Below, one piece after another: positions 48,680-60,825 of a stretch of 64,000 bases of DNA. Made by a program: the position numbers and the translations under genes. The notes under the pieces are model-generated. The model did not search any database. It was not told where the DNA came from and was given only the letters and a program-made list of their open reading frames with translations. The DNA is taken from positions 85,516,079 through 85,580,078 of the forward strand of contig CM067367.1 in NCBI GenBank assembly GCA_034401795.1. The letters run 5' to 3'. Every line of letters starts with the position of its first letter. Position 1 is the stretch's first letter. The stretch comes from Chaetoderma sp. LZ-2023a (taxonomy: Eukaryota > Mollusca > Caudofoveata > Chaetodermatida > Chaetodermatidae).

Positions 48680-50190
48680 TTGGTCGGTTGAATGGTTTGG
48701 TCAGATTTGGTTTCATTGATTATATTGGGTGCATGGTTTGATTGATTAGATTGGTGGCCTGATTTGATAGCTTACCTATTTGAATGAGTGCTGGATTAAC
48801 ATGCATCCTTTTTTTAAACTGTTTATACCAATTGTCTTCTTAGATTGATTAATTCGAATTAATTGACTGCTAGATAGGATTTCTCTCCACTCGTATTTGA
48901 TTGACCATTTGCTCCGATTAACAGATATTTTGAAAGATTGCCTTTGATTGGAATTGATTGAATTGATCAAATCATTGTCTGTCTCGATTTACTCGACTGA
49001 TTGCTGTATTTGAATGCCTGCTGCATTCCTGTCCACGTGGATAATCGAATGTCTGCTTGATTGATTGATTCATTCATTGAGTGATTGACTGATTGATTAC
49101 TTGATCACTCAGCCGATTGAGTAGCCAAATGATTGATTAAATGGTCGAATGTTGTATGTCTGGTTGTCTGGTGTAATTTATTAGAGTACTCACTTGATTA
49201 GATTGGTTGCGCAGGTGTGACTAAGCGGATTTCGTGTTTTATGATGTGCAGATAAGTTGCCTGATTACATTAACTGATTTGATTTCTTGGCCCACTAATT
49301 GTCCGGTGTTGCTAATTAACTGATTGAATTGACCATTGGCGCTGATTTACTGATAGTCTGATTGATTATTGGCATTGGTTGAGGTGAATGTAATGGTTGA
49401 ATCTATGTCTTAATTTGCGTGATTGATTAATTGATTGATTGATTGATTAAGTGACTGATTAATTGATTGGTAAGCTGATTGATTAAATGATTGATTGATT
49501 GGTTGAGTAATTGTTTGGTTGATTTCCTGATTAATTTGCTGATTGATTGATTGTTGATTGATTGATTGTTGATTGATTGCTTATTGATTGATTGATTGGT
49601 TGATTGAGTAAGTGAGTGATTGCTGCTTGATTGATTGCTTATTGATTGATTGCTGATTGATTGCTTGTGTATTGATTGATTGCTTGTTTATTGATTGATT
49701 GCTGATTGGTTGATTGTTTATTGATTGATTGCTGATTAATCGATTGCTCATTGACTGATTGATGATTGTTGATTGCTTATTGATTGATTGAGGATTGATT
49801 GATTGCTTATTGATTGATTGATTATTGATTGATTGCTGACTGACTAATTGCTGATTGCTGATTGCTTATTGATTGATTACTGATTGATTGATTGCTTATT
49901 GATTAATTGGCTGCTGATTGATTGATTGATTGCTGATTGATTGATTGCGTATTCATCGATTGCTGATTGATTGCTTATTGGTTGATTGCTTATTGATTGA
50001 TTGCTGATAGACTGATTGTTGATTGATTGATTGCTTATTGACTGATTGCTTATTGATTAATTGATTGCTGATTGATTGATAGCGTATTCATTGATTGACT
50101 GATTGCTTATTGATTGATTGCTTATTGATTGATTGCTGACTGATTGAGTAATTGCTTACTTGATTGATTGCTTGATTGATTGATTGAGTA

Positions 50191-50223
<33 letters not shown>

Positions 50224-50290
50224 CCAACCGATCAACTGACCGCCAGACCTGCTGACCGACCAATCGGACAATCGATCGATTGATTGAGTC
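48680..50290. repeat. Degenerate GATT-rich array, ~1.6 kb
   Basis: Words TTGATTGATTGCT(G/T)A and TTATTGATTGATTGC dominate, dense from about 49400 to 50230 and sparser before. A higher-order ~20-30-bp unit (GATTGATTGCTTATTGATT) is visible but irregular. No genes inside; any open frames are chance. Confidence 0.93.
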
Positions 50291-50504
50291 CTCCTGTGGG
50301 TGCGAGCGGACGGCGTGCGGATACCTGGAAGCGTAGGAAAAAACCCTACTACCCTATTTTGGTACGAGGCGATACAATACAACACGATAAGACTTTAGTA
50401 CATCCAGAACATTTGTACAATGATTTATGGGGAAGATATATAACATTAATTATGTACATGTGGGGTAGGCATTATACAGAACATTATCAACAGTAAATAC
50501 CATA

Positions 50505-50541
50505 CGGTTGTTGTTGTCTTCGTCGTCGTGATAGTCGTCAT

Positions 50542-50582
<41 letters not shown>

Positions 50583-50730
50583 TGTTTCTTTTCTTGTTGT
50601 CGATTGTTGTCTTCTTTGTCGTGGTTGTCATCATCGTCATTGCCGTCTTCATTGTCGTCAGTCTTTCTTTCTCTGTCCTTATTGCTGTTGTCATAGTCGC
50701 TGTTGTTGTTGTTGTTTTCTTTGTTCTTTA
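50505..50730. repeat. (GTT/GTC)n degenerate trinucleotide tract
   Basis: GTT-rich with GTC and CTT variants, giving poly-Val/Thr artefact frames on both strands. Confidence 0.92.
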
Positions 50731-50814
50731 AATTCCTTGAGTATCAGCTTGATAACTTTACAAAGTTTTCTTAGCAATCCTGGTTACTTGAAAGTAGCTC
50801 GTTAAGCTTATAGT

Positions 50815-51350
50815 AGTTTATCGCATATTGAAATATTCAGACAGTTTTTTCTTTTATTTTAAAAATAATTACAGATAAATAAGTAGTGGTATTCATCTCC
50901 TATGTCATTATGGGTACATAGTTTACACTTCCGTTCATCTCTTGGTATACCTTCTTAACGTCCCGCTTCAATTGGTAAGTAATGGTTTGCCATTCGGAAG
51001 CGTGTAAGTGTAATTCTCCGCTGGTCAGTTAAGCTAAGTACGTAGTGTTCAGTTTCATATTTAGTTTTAAAAGCGTGATACATTTTTCCTTTCCACGAGT
51101 TTGCCATTTCATCTTCTCATCTCTGTATATATTGATCTCGTATCCTCTGGTTGATATTTCTCAATATGTGGTTTATGTTTTGTGTGTTTTGTTGTATCCA
51201 TAAGTAGCTGTATCCAGTTTAATCTAGAATACTTTTGACTTGGGCTAACCACAGGTACTGTGTCCTGCTTTGTAAGCACTCTGTAAACATATTGAAGCAA
51301 GACTGGATTTGTTATTAGAAGTTCTCTAATCTGGTTGACAGTTGTGCTAT
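50815..51350 (-). pseudogene. LINE ORF2 C-terminal fragment
   Basis: The minus strand reads IRELLITNPVLLQYVYRVLT, later TLTRFRMANHYLPIEAG and, after a frame change, ERKCKLCTHNDIGDEYHYLF then IC. The LPIExGR...CxxC...GDExHxLFxC pattern is the zinc-knuckle-like C-terminus of many animal LINEs. Truncated and shifted. The other flank, 51350-52440, has no recognised feature. Confidence 0.75.
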
Positions 51351-52440
51351 CAATGGTGCTGAAAGTCGTTGATGTTTAGGGCAGCAACGGCTTCCAGTCT
51401 TTATGGTTTCAAGTATTTTAGCGTAATTGCCACTTGTACAAATTTAGGAGTTCATTTTGGCTGTTGTGAATTGAATAATTATCGACTAAATTTGCCTGGG
51501 GTTTTACGCTGAACTGTAAATCATAATAATAGTGCTAAGCAGGCACATTCAACGTTATGCTGTGTTCAAAGTTATTTAACCTTAAGCTATATTTTGAGGC
51601 CACTTTATTTGCGTTAAAGCAACCCATTCTTGCAGTTTTAATGATGATACGATGTTGCTGCCATTATTTAATAAATTATTAGTAATAATTTAGCAACATA
51701 TAGGCATCATGTAATTGTTGTATGATCATTCAGCAACATGGGGTATTTGGCCGTATTGAACGTGTGGTTAAATCTTCTAAGCTTGAATAATTCCTCGCGC
51801 GATCACAATATCAGTATAGGGGCCTAATGGTTTTATGCCTAATTCGCAGTGAAATTGGTTAGCAAATCCGTGAGGTAAGCGGTAGTTTGTAAGAATTTGG
51901 TTGCTGAATTATGTCGCTGAAAGCGTATGTGCTTACGACATATTATTTTTAAATATCGTTTTTCCCGTTTATTGATTTTTGAAATCATCTGGGCCGGTGA
52001 TCTTGGATTTTGGGCATGAACAGGTCTATCTTTAGAATACGAGTCGGGTCTCTCGGTATTCCGCTTTACATAAGATATACGCTAATTCTCTATTCCAATC
52101 ATGACAGCGTTTTTAATTATTCTTCAATATTTCATGTTCCCGTGTTTATTTTTATAGGCAATGTTTCAGAACGTGGTTGCTTTTTCCCATAGCAACATCA
52201 AACAGCAACATTGTATACAGGAAATCATGACCATTTTGTTTCAGCGATGTGACAAATTATGCATTTTGTAAATGTTGCAATGCATTAGAATCTGCATACC
52301 TGTCAATTTGGCGTTGTCAGATTGTCCGTGTACGTAACCCTAGTAGCATACTACAGTCTGGTGCATTTGCATTCCGTACCAATTCCTAATCTATTGTTAT
52401 GTTAATGTTTAAACGGGTAGGCCATCACAATGGTAATGTT
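51351..52440. other. No gene recognised
   Basis: AT-rich sequence; a 60-residue frame at 52010-52192 has no motif. Confidence 0.45.
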
Positions 52441-52469
52441 TAAACCAGCAATCCTTTGATATGGTAATC

Positions 52470-52858
52470 TGACACACGCACCAACGCACGCGCACACACA
52501 TTACGCACACACACTTATGCACACGCCCACGCACGTACACGCATACGCACACGCACGCGTACGCGCACACACACACGCACACATACGCACATCCGCACAT
52601 GCACACACGCACATGCATACGCAGACATACACACACATACGCATGCACATATGCACGCACACATGCACACATACACGCACACATACACGCACACATACAC
52701 ACATGCACATGCACACGCACGCTGGAACACGCACACACACAAGCACATACGGGTGCATGGCGTGTGTGTGTGTGTGTGCGTGCGTGCGTGTGTGCGTGCA
52801 TGCGTGCGTACGAGCGTGCGTGCGTGCGTGTATGCGTACGTGTGCATGTACGTGTGCA

Positions 52859-52890
<32 letters not shown>

Positions 52891-52891
52891 T
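52470..52891. repeat. (CACG)n then (GTGC)n, self-complementary microsatellite
   Basis: The left half is CACA/CACG rich and the right half GTGT/GTGC rich, ending in a GA tract (52871-52890). The halves can pair with each other over more than 100 nt. Frames up to 183 residues over it are artefacts. Confidence 0.93.
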
Positions 52892-52911
52892 GTGCATATG
52901 CGTGTGCTGTT

Positions 52912-53540
52912 TCTACGGACAGCAACACTGAGAAGCATATGACTGAAAGCGGCTGCAGCCACGGACAGCAACACTGATTATCATATGAATGAAGGGGGCT
53001 GCAGCAACAGACATCAACATTGAGTGTCATATGACTGAAGGGTGTTTCTGCCACGGACAGCAACACTGAGTATCACATGACTGAATGGGCCTGCACCCAC
53101 GGACAGAAACACTGAGTATCATATGACTGAATGGAGCTGTTTCCATGGACAGTAACACTGAGTAGCGTATGACTGAAGGGGGCTGCAACCATGGACAGCA
53201 ACATTGAGTATCCTATGACTGAGTGGTGCTGCTTCCACGGACAGTAACACTAACTATCATATAACTGAAGAGTGCTGTTTACATGGACAGCAACACTGAG
53301 TATCATATGACTGAATGGTGCTGTTTCTACGGACAGCAACACTAAGTAGCAAATGATTGAAGGGGGATACAACCATGAACAGAAACATTGAGTATCCTAT
53401 AACTGAGCGGTGCTGCTTCCACGGACAGTAATACTAAGTATCATATAACTGAAGAGTGTTGTTTCCACGGGAAGTAACACTGGGTATCATATGATTGAAA
53501 GGTGCTGTTTCCACGGACAGCAACACTGAGTAGCAAGTCA
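52912..53540. repeat. 46-bp minisatellite, about 13-14 units
   Basis: CACGGACAGCAACACTGAGT followed by ATCATATGACTGAA and a G/C-rich joint recurs at 52915, 52961, 53007, 53053 and 53099, and so on every 46 bp with point changes. The units abut without unique spacers. Variants of the joint (GGGGGCTGCAGCC, GTGCTGTTTCC) alternate, suggesting higher-order duplication. Confidence 0.95.
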
Positions 53541-53664
53541 TGTGGCGTTAGTATGGTGGAAACGTGCGTGGACGATGATGCTACACGCTTTCGCCAGATG
53601 TCGGTCGATTCCCGTCAATGCTAATACACCATAATGTCACAAATACTTGGATAACTTGTATATG

Positions 53665-53960
53665 TTGCAAGCACTTAGAGCACATTTTAGGAGTAAAATT
53701 AGTCAGCATCTTGATATCCATAATCCTCTCCCGGACGTACAGAATTAATACAGGAAAAACAGTCATGTGAGACTCAATTAATTCTAACTGTAGATAACCT
53801 AAGTTCTTGCATCCATCTACTAGACTTCTCTAAGGCATTTGACGAAGTGCCACATCAATGTCTCGTCAAAAAACTCAAATACTATAAGATCTATGGCAAA
53901 CACTGAAATTGGGTTGTATTTATCTATGTTCCAGGACCAAGTCCTCGGCAGGTTCTTGCA
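53665..53960 (+). pseudogene. LINE reverse transcriptase fragment (CR1/Jockey-like)
   Basis: Plus strand: ISQHLDIHNPLPDVQN, a frame change, GKTVM-like RKKQSCETQLILTVDNL, then LLDFSKAFDEVPHQCLVKKL and KYYKIYGKH. This covers RT motifs 2a to A with the catalytic Asp in LDFSKAFD. At least two frame changes in 300 bp. The rest of the element is absent. Confidence 0.85.
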
Positions 53961-56090
53961 ATAGGTCATAAGTCGGTTATTTGAAGCAGTTATGTTATGA
54001 GTGTCCCATTATCCTGTGTTTGGAGGCCTGAAACCACAGTATGCATGCGTGTATGCTCCCTCCCCTCCATGCCTGGTGGCTAGGAAGTGGATACCATGAA
54101 GCGTGTACCATTAAACATGGATAGAGCGTGCATTTGTATGTTCCTAACGTACGTGGAAGCTGCGTTTCCTTAATACTCAACCAATTGAAGATGTCCTTAT
54201 ATTTCTCTGGAAATGTCTAGGGCTCATGAATCAGAAAATTATTTCAGAATCGGTTTAGTTTAAGCCGAGTTATTAATGAGTAAGTGTTCCTTAATCAAAC
54301 ATGCGATAAAATGCCATCCGCTTTTAATAATTTCTCAGCGGCGAATTTCGACCAGGTGGTAAGCTTCCTGCCCCATTCCTCGCAGGCTAAATCATTTCAT
54401 TAATTTACGGTATGTTCCCTCCCTCTGTAGCTCTTAGCGTCTACAAAATGATATGTTTTCTGATCTCCATGTGCTGTCCTGAACAAACGTGCTTTCAAAC
54501 GTGTTATGGCGAACTTCCGACGATGGACTAAATTATCCGATCTCGTACGCAGCTACACACAGGTAGAACTTTGCCTACCCTCATCGTGAATCTTTTTAGC
54601 TGCTTTTATCCTTGTGAGATCCAAAAATGTTAGTGTTCAGCCGTCTCAGCTGCCTTTCTTTCGAAACTCATATTTTCCCGTAGTTCCATCCAACAATTAC
54701 GAAACGATGTATGGCAATCTGAAATGTGTGTGTCTGTTTATTTCCTACTGCTAATCAGTCAAATGCAGTAGTTGGACACGTATCCTCTCAACATTTCTCG
54801 TTCAGCGATGTCCCATGAACCTTCTAAAGTGAATCTGCAGATCTCCACAGATATCTTCTTATTTGCAGATTCTTCAAATTAGGAGATGCCTCTCCTAAAC
54901 GAACAATTGTGATCATCTTTTCAATCTTTCTTCGACTGCAGCTTTAAGAGAGCAAATCTTCGAGATCACATATCTTCACCTGGCCGGAGATCGACTTCCT
55001 GTTAACCACTAAGAAACAGAACACTGATTAAGAATTACTACGTTGTCATCGGTGTAACTTCATTGTGATTCATCATGGTGAACCTTCGTCTGCATTACTC
55101 ACTTGACTGTCTTTATCGCCATGAAGACTCGTATTGTATCAGCTATTAGCTGATGTTCTGGCTCCCGCGTTAGTGGAGAACATTTGCGTCCAATGTAACT
55201 TAGCTGTTTTCAAAATATGCGGAGAATGTGGTGATGGATGGTATGGGTAGTTAGCGTGCTACATAATCGTGTGGGACAGTTTATGAGTTAGCTTGGAGCC
55301 CACCATGCACACCAAGAATGCTTTGGAGGGTGACGTGAAAGACCAACTCCATTCTTGTAGCTGTTTATCGGCCATTTCGAGAAGAATAGGTGTGCCCATC
55401 ATTGTTTGATAGGGTATTCTGCCACCAGCCTTGTCAGTATGACATAACAACTCAATTGGTACATTCGATAGTGCGGCTTAAACTCCCAAATCGAGACAAG
55501 TTGTGTGGTTCGGTGCATTTTTGTCACCTTTACAAACTTGTTCCCTTCTGCTTGACTTGTTAAATCTCGAAGTTGCATGTACTGGGATGGCTCTTTGTCT
55601 GTGTGCAGATCGTCTCAAGACATCTGTATCTGTTTGGGATCTAGGACGTTGGTTTGTTTTCCCCAGCCATGTTGATTATCCCAATTACCAAACTATAATG
55701 TCTTGACCTGATCAAAGGTGAATAGCTAAGGAGAACACTAATCCAATCCCCACCCCAGAAAACGAATAGCGGTTCAAACTAGTTTGAAAATTGGTATCAT
55801 AGCCGGTTTGATATTATGCCATACCGCGCAGCCTTAATAGACATATTAGAAGTTGCCCCGTAACATCATTTGAAGCAAATCCCACCCTGAGTCAGATACC
55901 CATACTGAAGGGCATATGTTGATCTTCAATGTTATGAGTTTTCATTTTTATCAGACATGAGCCACCCTTCATCAGAAAGGGTCAATAGAAATACTAGATG
56001 ATACCTTGTGACATTATTTCATATTTTCATCACGACTGGGAAACCATTGGTCCACAAAGTTACCAAGTTTCGTTTTTGGCAGAAATTAAC
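53961..56090. other. No gene recognised
   Basis: Opposed frames at 55259-55450 (minus, with LLEMADKQLQEWSWSFTSPS) and 55503-55706 (plus) have near-normal composition but no splice context or known motif. The remainder shows nothing I can support. Confidence 0.4.
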
Positions 56091-56096
56091 TCCATG

Positions 56097-56192
56097 TATG
56101 TTCAGTTGTCAGAAGAGACCTTATACTACGTCTTAATGCCATGCATCGCAGATTTACAGTTGCTTCAGTAAGTGTCTTCTTGATATTGTTAA

Positions 56193-56254
<62 letters not shown>

Positions 56255-56260
56255 GTATTA
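56097..56260 (-). repeat. (AAT)n plus dispersed flank, copy of 37453-37615
   Basis: On the minus strand an AAT tract is followed by ACACTTACTGAAGCAACTGT, AATCTGCGATG and TAGTATAAGG, matching the first copy in order. Confidence 0.65.
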
Positions 56261-56394
56261 GTCAAAACCCTATGGCTGTAAAAGCATAGGTGCAAATAGC
56301 ACATAACCCCCATATGACGTGACCTATTCATAGTAAAACATACTATTTGTAAAACGTATGAATAGAAGAGGCACCCATTCATGCTGCCCTGCCT

Positions 56395-56930
56395 CCCTCC
56401 TCGTGACGTCGTATCTTTATTTAGTAACAATCTGAGATATAAGTGGCTATTCTGATTGCTGCGAGGTATCACATGACCTCGTTTGGCTGGACATGTCTGA
56501 ACAAATTATAGTGCTGTGGAATTCTGTGCACCCACCCTGTGCTCCCGACCCCCACCCTCGCCCGACGCCACCCACGCACCTCGTAACTTTATTTCTTGAT
56601 GATGTGAGATATAGGTGGCTGTTCTGATTTGGATGCGAAGTGTCAGGTGATCTCATTTTGGACCCGTCCCAGCTGTTTTCACACCTCGTTAAGCCTGGCA
56701 ATCATCTGCACCCGTTAATATATCTACACTCCAAAACAGTGCAGGGAAGATATGCGGCTGTTTTAATTGGCTGAGAGCTTGCTGAAATCATCCAACTTGC
56801 ATATTGGTCTGTGCTCCCTTTTTCCCCCACCAAAACCTCTCTTCCAATCAAAATCGGGGCTGTGGCATAATAAGAAAATGAGATGACGCCGTCAAGCTTT
56901 CAGCCAATCAGAACAGCCGATTACCTCTAC
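56395..56930. repeat. Cluster of foldback-MITE relatives (GGCTGTTCTGATTGGCTG)
   Basis: Two diverged direct copies (about 56400-56500 and 56580-56690) share GAGATATA(A/G)GTGGCT(A/G)TTCTGATT. A third unit, 56755-56930, is a foldback: TGTTTTAATTGGCTGAGAGC is mirrored by AGCTTTCAGCCAATCAGAAC with a ~110-bp centre. A similar foldback lies at 63359-63606. Confidence 0.7.
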
Positions 56931-57154
56931 CCCTACCTACTCCTCAGAACATAGTATATTGCCGTTCTCGTCGTCGTCGTCGTCGTCGTTGTCCTATGTC
57001 ATCATATCGAGATATTGAACAATAGTACACCCATGTCTATAAAATCTATGTGTTGATTATGCGAAAATACCTTAAAGAAAAATTTAATTTTGGTGGACAG
57101 CTAAAAGGTTCATTGACTCGTTAATGGTCAAGACTTTTCAAGTAAATTTCAAGA

Positions 57155-57400
57155 CTGTTTAATTACAAATTTGCCAGTAGAATTTAGAAAAACTAGCCTC
57201 TCTGTTGGCCTCCAAATGTATATTTCATTAAAGGGATAATAGCCAAGAGCCTGTACATCTTTGCTTAGTCAGTGTCCGTTTGCGGCACACGAAAAATCAT
57301 TCTTCGAAAATTCACCACAGGAATGACGGTGGTAAATCTTGAAAAATTGGCTTCTCTTCGGCTTCCAATGGACATTCCTCGGGACCAGGCTAGAACTTAT
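57155..57400. repeat. Two ~160-bp units related to 61750-62110
   Basis: GACGGTGGTAAATCTTGAAA, then TTGGCTTCTCTTCGGCTTCC and AATGGACATTC, resembles words at 57165 and again at 61850 and 62034. (CGT)n occurs at 56968-56990. Confidence 0.4.
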
Positions 57401-57559
57401 GTATCCCCTGTCATGCCTTGAACTCTAGAGCGGTCTTATCTGTCACTCAAGTATGATGATGATTACTGTATTCTGTGGATGTAGTAATTGAAACATCCTA
57501 CAGCTGCAATCCTTCTTCGCTTTTTCACACTGTGTCTTGTCCTCAGCCGAAATCCTTAG

Positions 57560-58575
57560 CTTCCTCAGGTTCATTCTTGACTTGAGTGTACCTCTTTCTT
57601 GAGGTCACCTCGCAGCACGCTTAGCAGATTTATGCAATGACGTCCTCTCCTGGCTTTGCATTTGCTGGCTCCGAGTAGGGCGAATTCTAAGACTCTCTGG
57701 GCTGGTGTCTCTTCTGGCATCCTTAGCACATGGCTAAACATGGACCATCTTTGCTGGGCGACTTTTACATACAGCGGCGACGTATTACACATCTTGTATA
57801 GTGCATCGTTAGAAATTATGCTGTCTGACCATCGGTGTCCAGTGACGGCGCGTAGGTGTTTGCGGTGGCAGGCATCGAGTTTGTTCAGAGCTGCTTTTGG
57901 AGCGGCTCAAGCTGTTACAATTATACAGTATCAAAGATACACAGGTTGCATTGTATAAACGTAGCCTCTTTATCAAGGGCATCTTATACTTTTTCTCCAT
58001 GTTTCACCGCCACGAAGTAGGTCATCATGTTCTACAGTTTCATGCTTTGTCGATAGGTCTCTGTGGGTGAACTCTGTTTTAGATTCATCCATAAAGAGAT
58101 TCTCATTTTTAGTTTGCTTGCAAATATTGGGAGAAGTTCGTCAAGGGGTTTATTTTCCTCGTCTATGAAGTCCATATCGTCGGTTTATTCCATCTCCAGC
58201 GGCGGCATGCTCAGTATTGGCACTGGTGGGGTGTGGAGGTCTTGTGGACCTGTCCCCCACAGATTTCAATGCGGCAGCAAGGTAGCAGGTGAAAAGCACC
58301 GAAGATAGACCATCTCACTGTGGGGAGCCGGTTGATGTCTCGAACTCTATCGACTTCACTGACTTGACTCGTATTCTCAGCTTGGTGTCTGCAAGCAGTA
58401 GTCTCACTAGTCGTAGCTCATTGCAACTGGCCTGACGTAGTACATCTAGGATATGTGAGCGTTTAATTGTGTCGAAGGCTCGTGACATCTTAATGCCCAT
58501 TTTGCGGACGTCCCAGTGTTTGGACATGACTACCGGCACAAGCAAGTAGCAAGTATATAACGTCATAATCAATGG
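57560..58575 (-). pseudogene. LINE reverse transcriptase, motif A to C-terminus, broken
   Basis: Minus strand from 58575: MGIKMSRAFDTIKRSHILDV with the motif A Asp, then ADTKLRIRV and FETSTGSPQ (motif B). A catalytic YADD box is not recognisable in the degraded middle, where FMDESKTEFTHRDLSTK remains. Then come RLYNATCVSLILYN, a shift, APKAALNKLDACHRKHLRAV and TGHRWSD, and AQQRWSMFSHVLRMPEETPA followed by QRVLEF. The order is that of an RT with its C-terminal region. Several stops and shifts. The clade is not assigned; it is not the same family as the other LINE fragments here. Confidence 0.85.
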
Positions 58576-59250
58576 ATGAATCCAATTTTAGCTATACATC
58601 ACTCATCCCATGCTACGCTTAGCCCACGCTTTGCCCGTACTGGGATCGATCGAACCCTGAACCTGAAATTTTAGAAACTAATTTGACTGGGTGCTATAAT
58701 TGCTGTCTATCAACAGCGGCCAGTCAAATTAGTTCTAAAATAGTCAACAGAATGTTTATTAAAAGACATACAATTCGAACAACTAACGGGCCTTTAACAG
58801 TTCGTGACAGTAATAGCTACGTCATTCATTACGTAGTTGATTGTGATGTCGGCCTACATGTGACGTACTTGATTAAGACGTCATACAGAAAGATTGAAGT
58901 CATCAATTATTCCACATGTACACCGACGTCACAATAATTGGTGACGTGTTTATCTCTGCCATGACAATTGAACTGTCTGTCCATTATACGAATTGTATGT
59001 TTACTATTAGTATTTAGTGAGCATTCTGCTGAATATTTTGAAACGGACTTGATCGGGCGCTATTGCGTTCGTAGCAACAGTCCCAATTCAAATTTGTTTC
59101 AAAAACAACTTTCCTGCATAGTTACTTTGAAATTGGGATTCTGATAATTCAGGTTTTAAAGAAAATAAATTGATTACAAGTTTACATAGAGATGGACGGT
59201 ACATATCCATAAATGGATCCGTCTATTGGACTAGAATATTCATGCATCAA
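58575..59250. repeat. Two adjoining foldback-MITE halves
   Basis: 58575-58760: TTTTAGCTATACATCACTC, TGGGATCGATCGA, then AACTAATTTGACTGGGTGCT and its mirrored AGTCAAATTAGTTCTAAAAT. 59030-59240: TTGAAACGGACTTGATCGGG, GTAGCAACAG, AATTGGGATTCTGATAATTC and ATAAATTGATTACA. Between them lie TACGTCATTCATTACG-type motifs, as in 61600-61700. Confidence 0.7.
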
Positions 59251-60420
59251 CTCATCCAGGTGCCACACCCTTATAGAGTTCCTAGATCCGCACTTGTCAG
59301 CCAATAGAGATACCTTTACTAGGAGTGTCACGATGTTGCCAATGATATATAGCAGTCTGTTCCAAATATAACACAGAAAGACAGAAATATATACCTGAGT
59401 ACTACACTACCAAAAACGCAATAGAAAAAACAAAAGAACTCCTTTTAATATGCAACAAGCATGTGGTATATAAACTTCTGTAAATACGTTATCCATGCGG
59501 AGAAAAAGCTATAACTCGTGATTTTAAACTCGCATACAATTATGCTTGCTCTATTTAAATTGTCCGCGTATATAACCATTTTAATTAAACCTAAATAATG
59601 CGATAACAAACTGTACATAGGAGTTATGAGAAATAGTGATGCTCTGTTACATTTTTATGTTATGATGCTAACAATATGAAATATGTAATTTATATCCACC
59701 GCCAATATATTAATTGTAAAATATGTTCCCTCACATGCTTTATGCAAAGCTTGAGTGAATAAAACGTGAATGGCAACGCTCTTCCAAAATGTTATATAAA
59801 CCAACAGTGTCAAACTTAGGGCTGGAGTGGGGGCTGTGCGAAGTATTTGGCATTCTTACCCGACGCTCCCGAAACTGGAATCAGGATCGCGACAAAGCTA
59901 GAGTCCCATTTCAACCGTATTGCCGCTGGAGCCGCTCATCGGCGTAGGAACGGATGGAGTCAAAAGGGCACCCATGTTAATCATCTCCCATAGTGTATCC
60001 ACATAGCGCCCGCTAGGTTTTGGCCCAACCCATGGGGCAACCACCCAAGTCAAAGTACGTTCCTACACCACCACCCCACCCCCACCCCCACCCTCCTCCC
60101 GCCCTTGATATTGAACGGCTGTGGGATTTGGCCACATCAGTCTTATAAGGATGGCATCTATGTTTGTAACATGAAGTTACCCTGGGCGACCAAAGCTTAT
60201 GACAAAAATGTTTTGGATAACATTACGGGGGCCCTATGCAAATTCTCTTGTTGCACTGCCTTGGGTTCGGCCTAGTGAACCAAATCTGAGTAGATTTACA
60301 GATTTCCTAGAGACGACGATATAATCCATCTAGACCGCCTGTCGACAAAAACGTGTTACCGTATATCCGAATGTGTTCAAATGTCAATTTTACAACATAG
60401 TCTTACATTCTTCTTTTCAG
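59251..60420. other. No gene recognised; C-rich tract
   Basis: 60062-60105 is a CCACC/CACCCCCA tract. Nothing codable is recognised. Confidence 0.45.
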
Positions 60421-60500
60421 CAAAAAGTTTGCGACGGTCTTCCGTTTTCCGAAGCGTATCAAGAGAAACAAGATACTCAACGGTGGAAATACAATTAAAG
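60421..60500 (+). CDS. Possible internal exon of unknown gene
   Basis: A strong acceptor (TTCTTCTTTTCAG) and a GTGAGA donor bracket 80 nt. One frame is open throughout and reads KKFATVFRFPKRIKRNKILN followed by GGNTIK, a basic segment. The exon would enter in phase 2 and leave in phase 1. A second open frame exists, and no partner exon was found, so this rests on splice signals alone. Confidence 0.3.
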
Positions 60501-60825
60501 GTGAGATATTGTACTAAGCGTGCTTACGTCAAATTTAACTTTTTTAGATTTCGGTTCATTTTCGATAAAAAAAAAAAATTCAAAAGTTAGCTTAGTTAAT
60601 AGTCGCGGCTGTATAACTCCAGCGCTGGCTATGCTTTTCACTTTGTACTAAATAATGCTATTCAGTTGAACACCTAATTTGGATTGAGATGGTTGTCGCT
60701 CTGTATTTTTAATCAGGCGTGCGTGCAGAAACCAGCAATTTGACCTATTTGTCAACAACGATGACTTGGTACTGTATTTCACAAAGTACATCCAGCAATT
60801 GAAGAAAACAACCGGCCACTCAAGT

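Noticed and set aside
52409..53066. Frames up to 183 residues
   Set aside because: CACG/GTGC repeat translation, no real protein features.
52912..53540. CRISPR-like regular repeats
   Set aside because: Units are contiguous with no unique spacers, and the context is eukaryotic.
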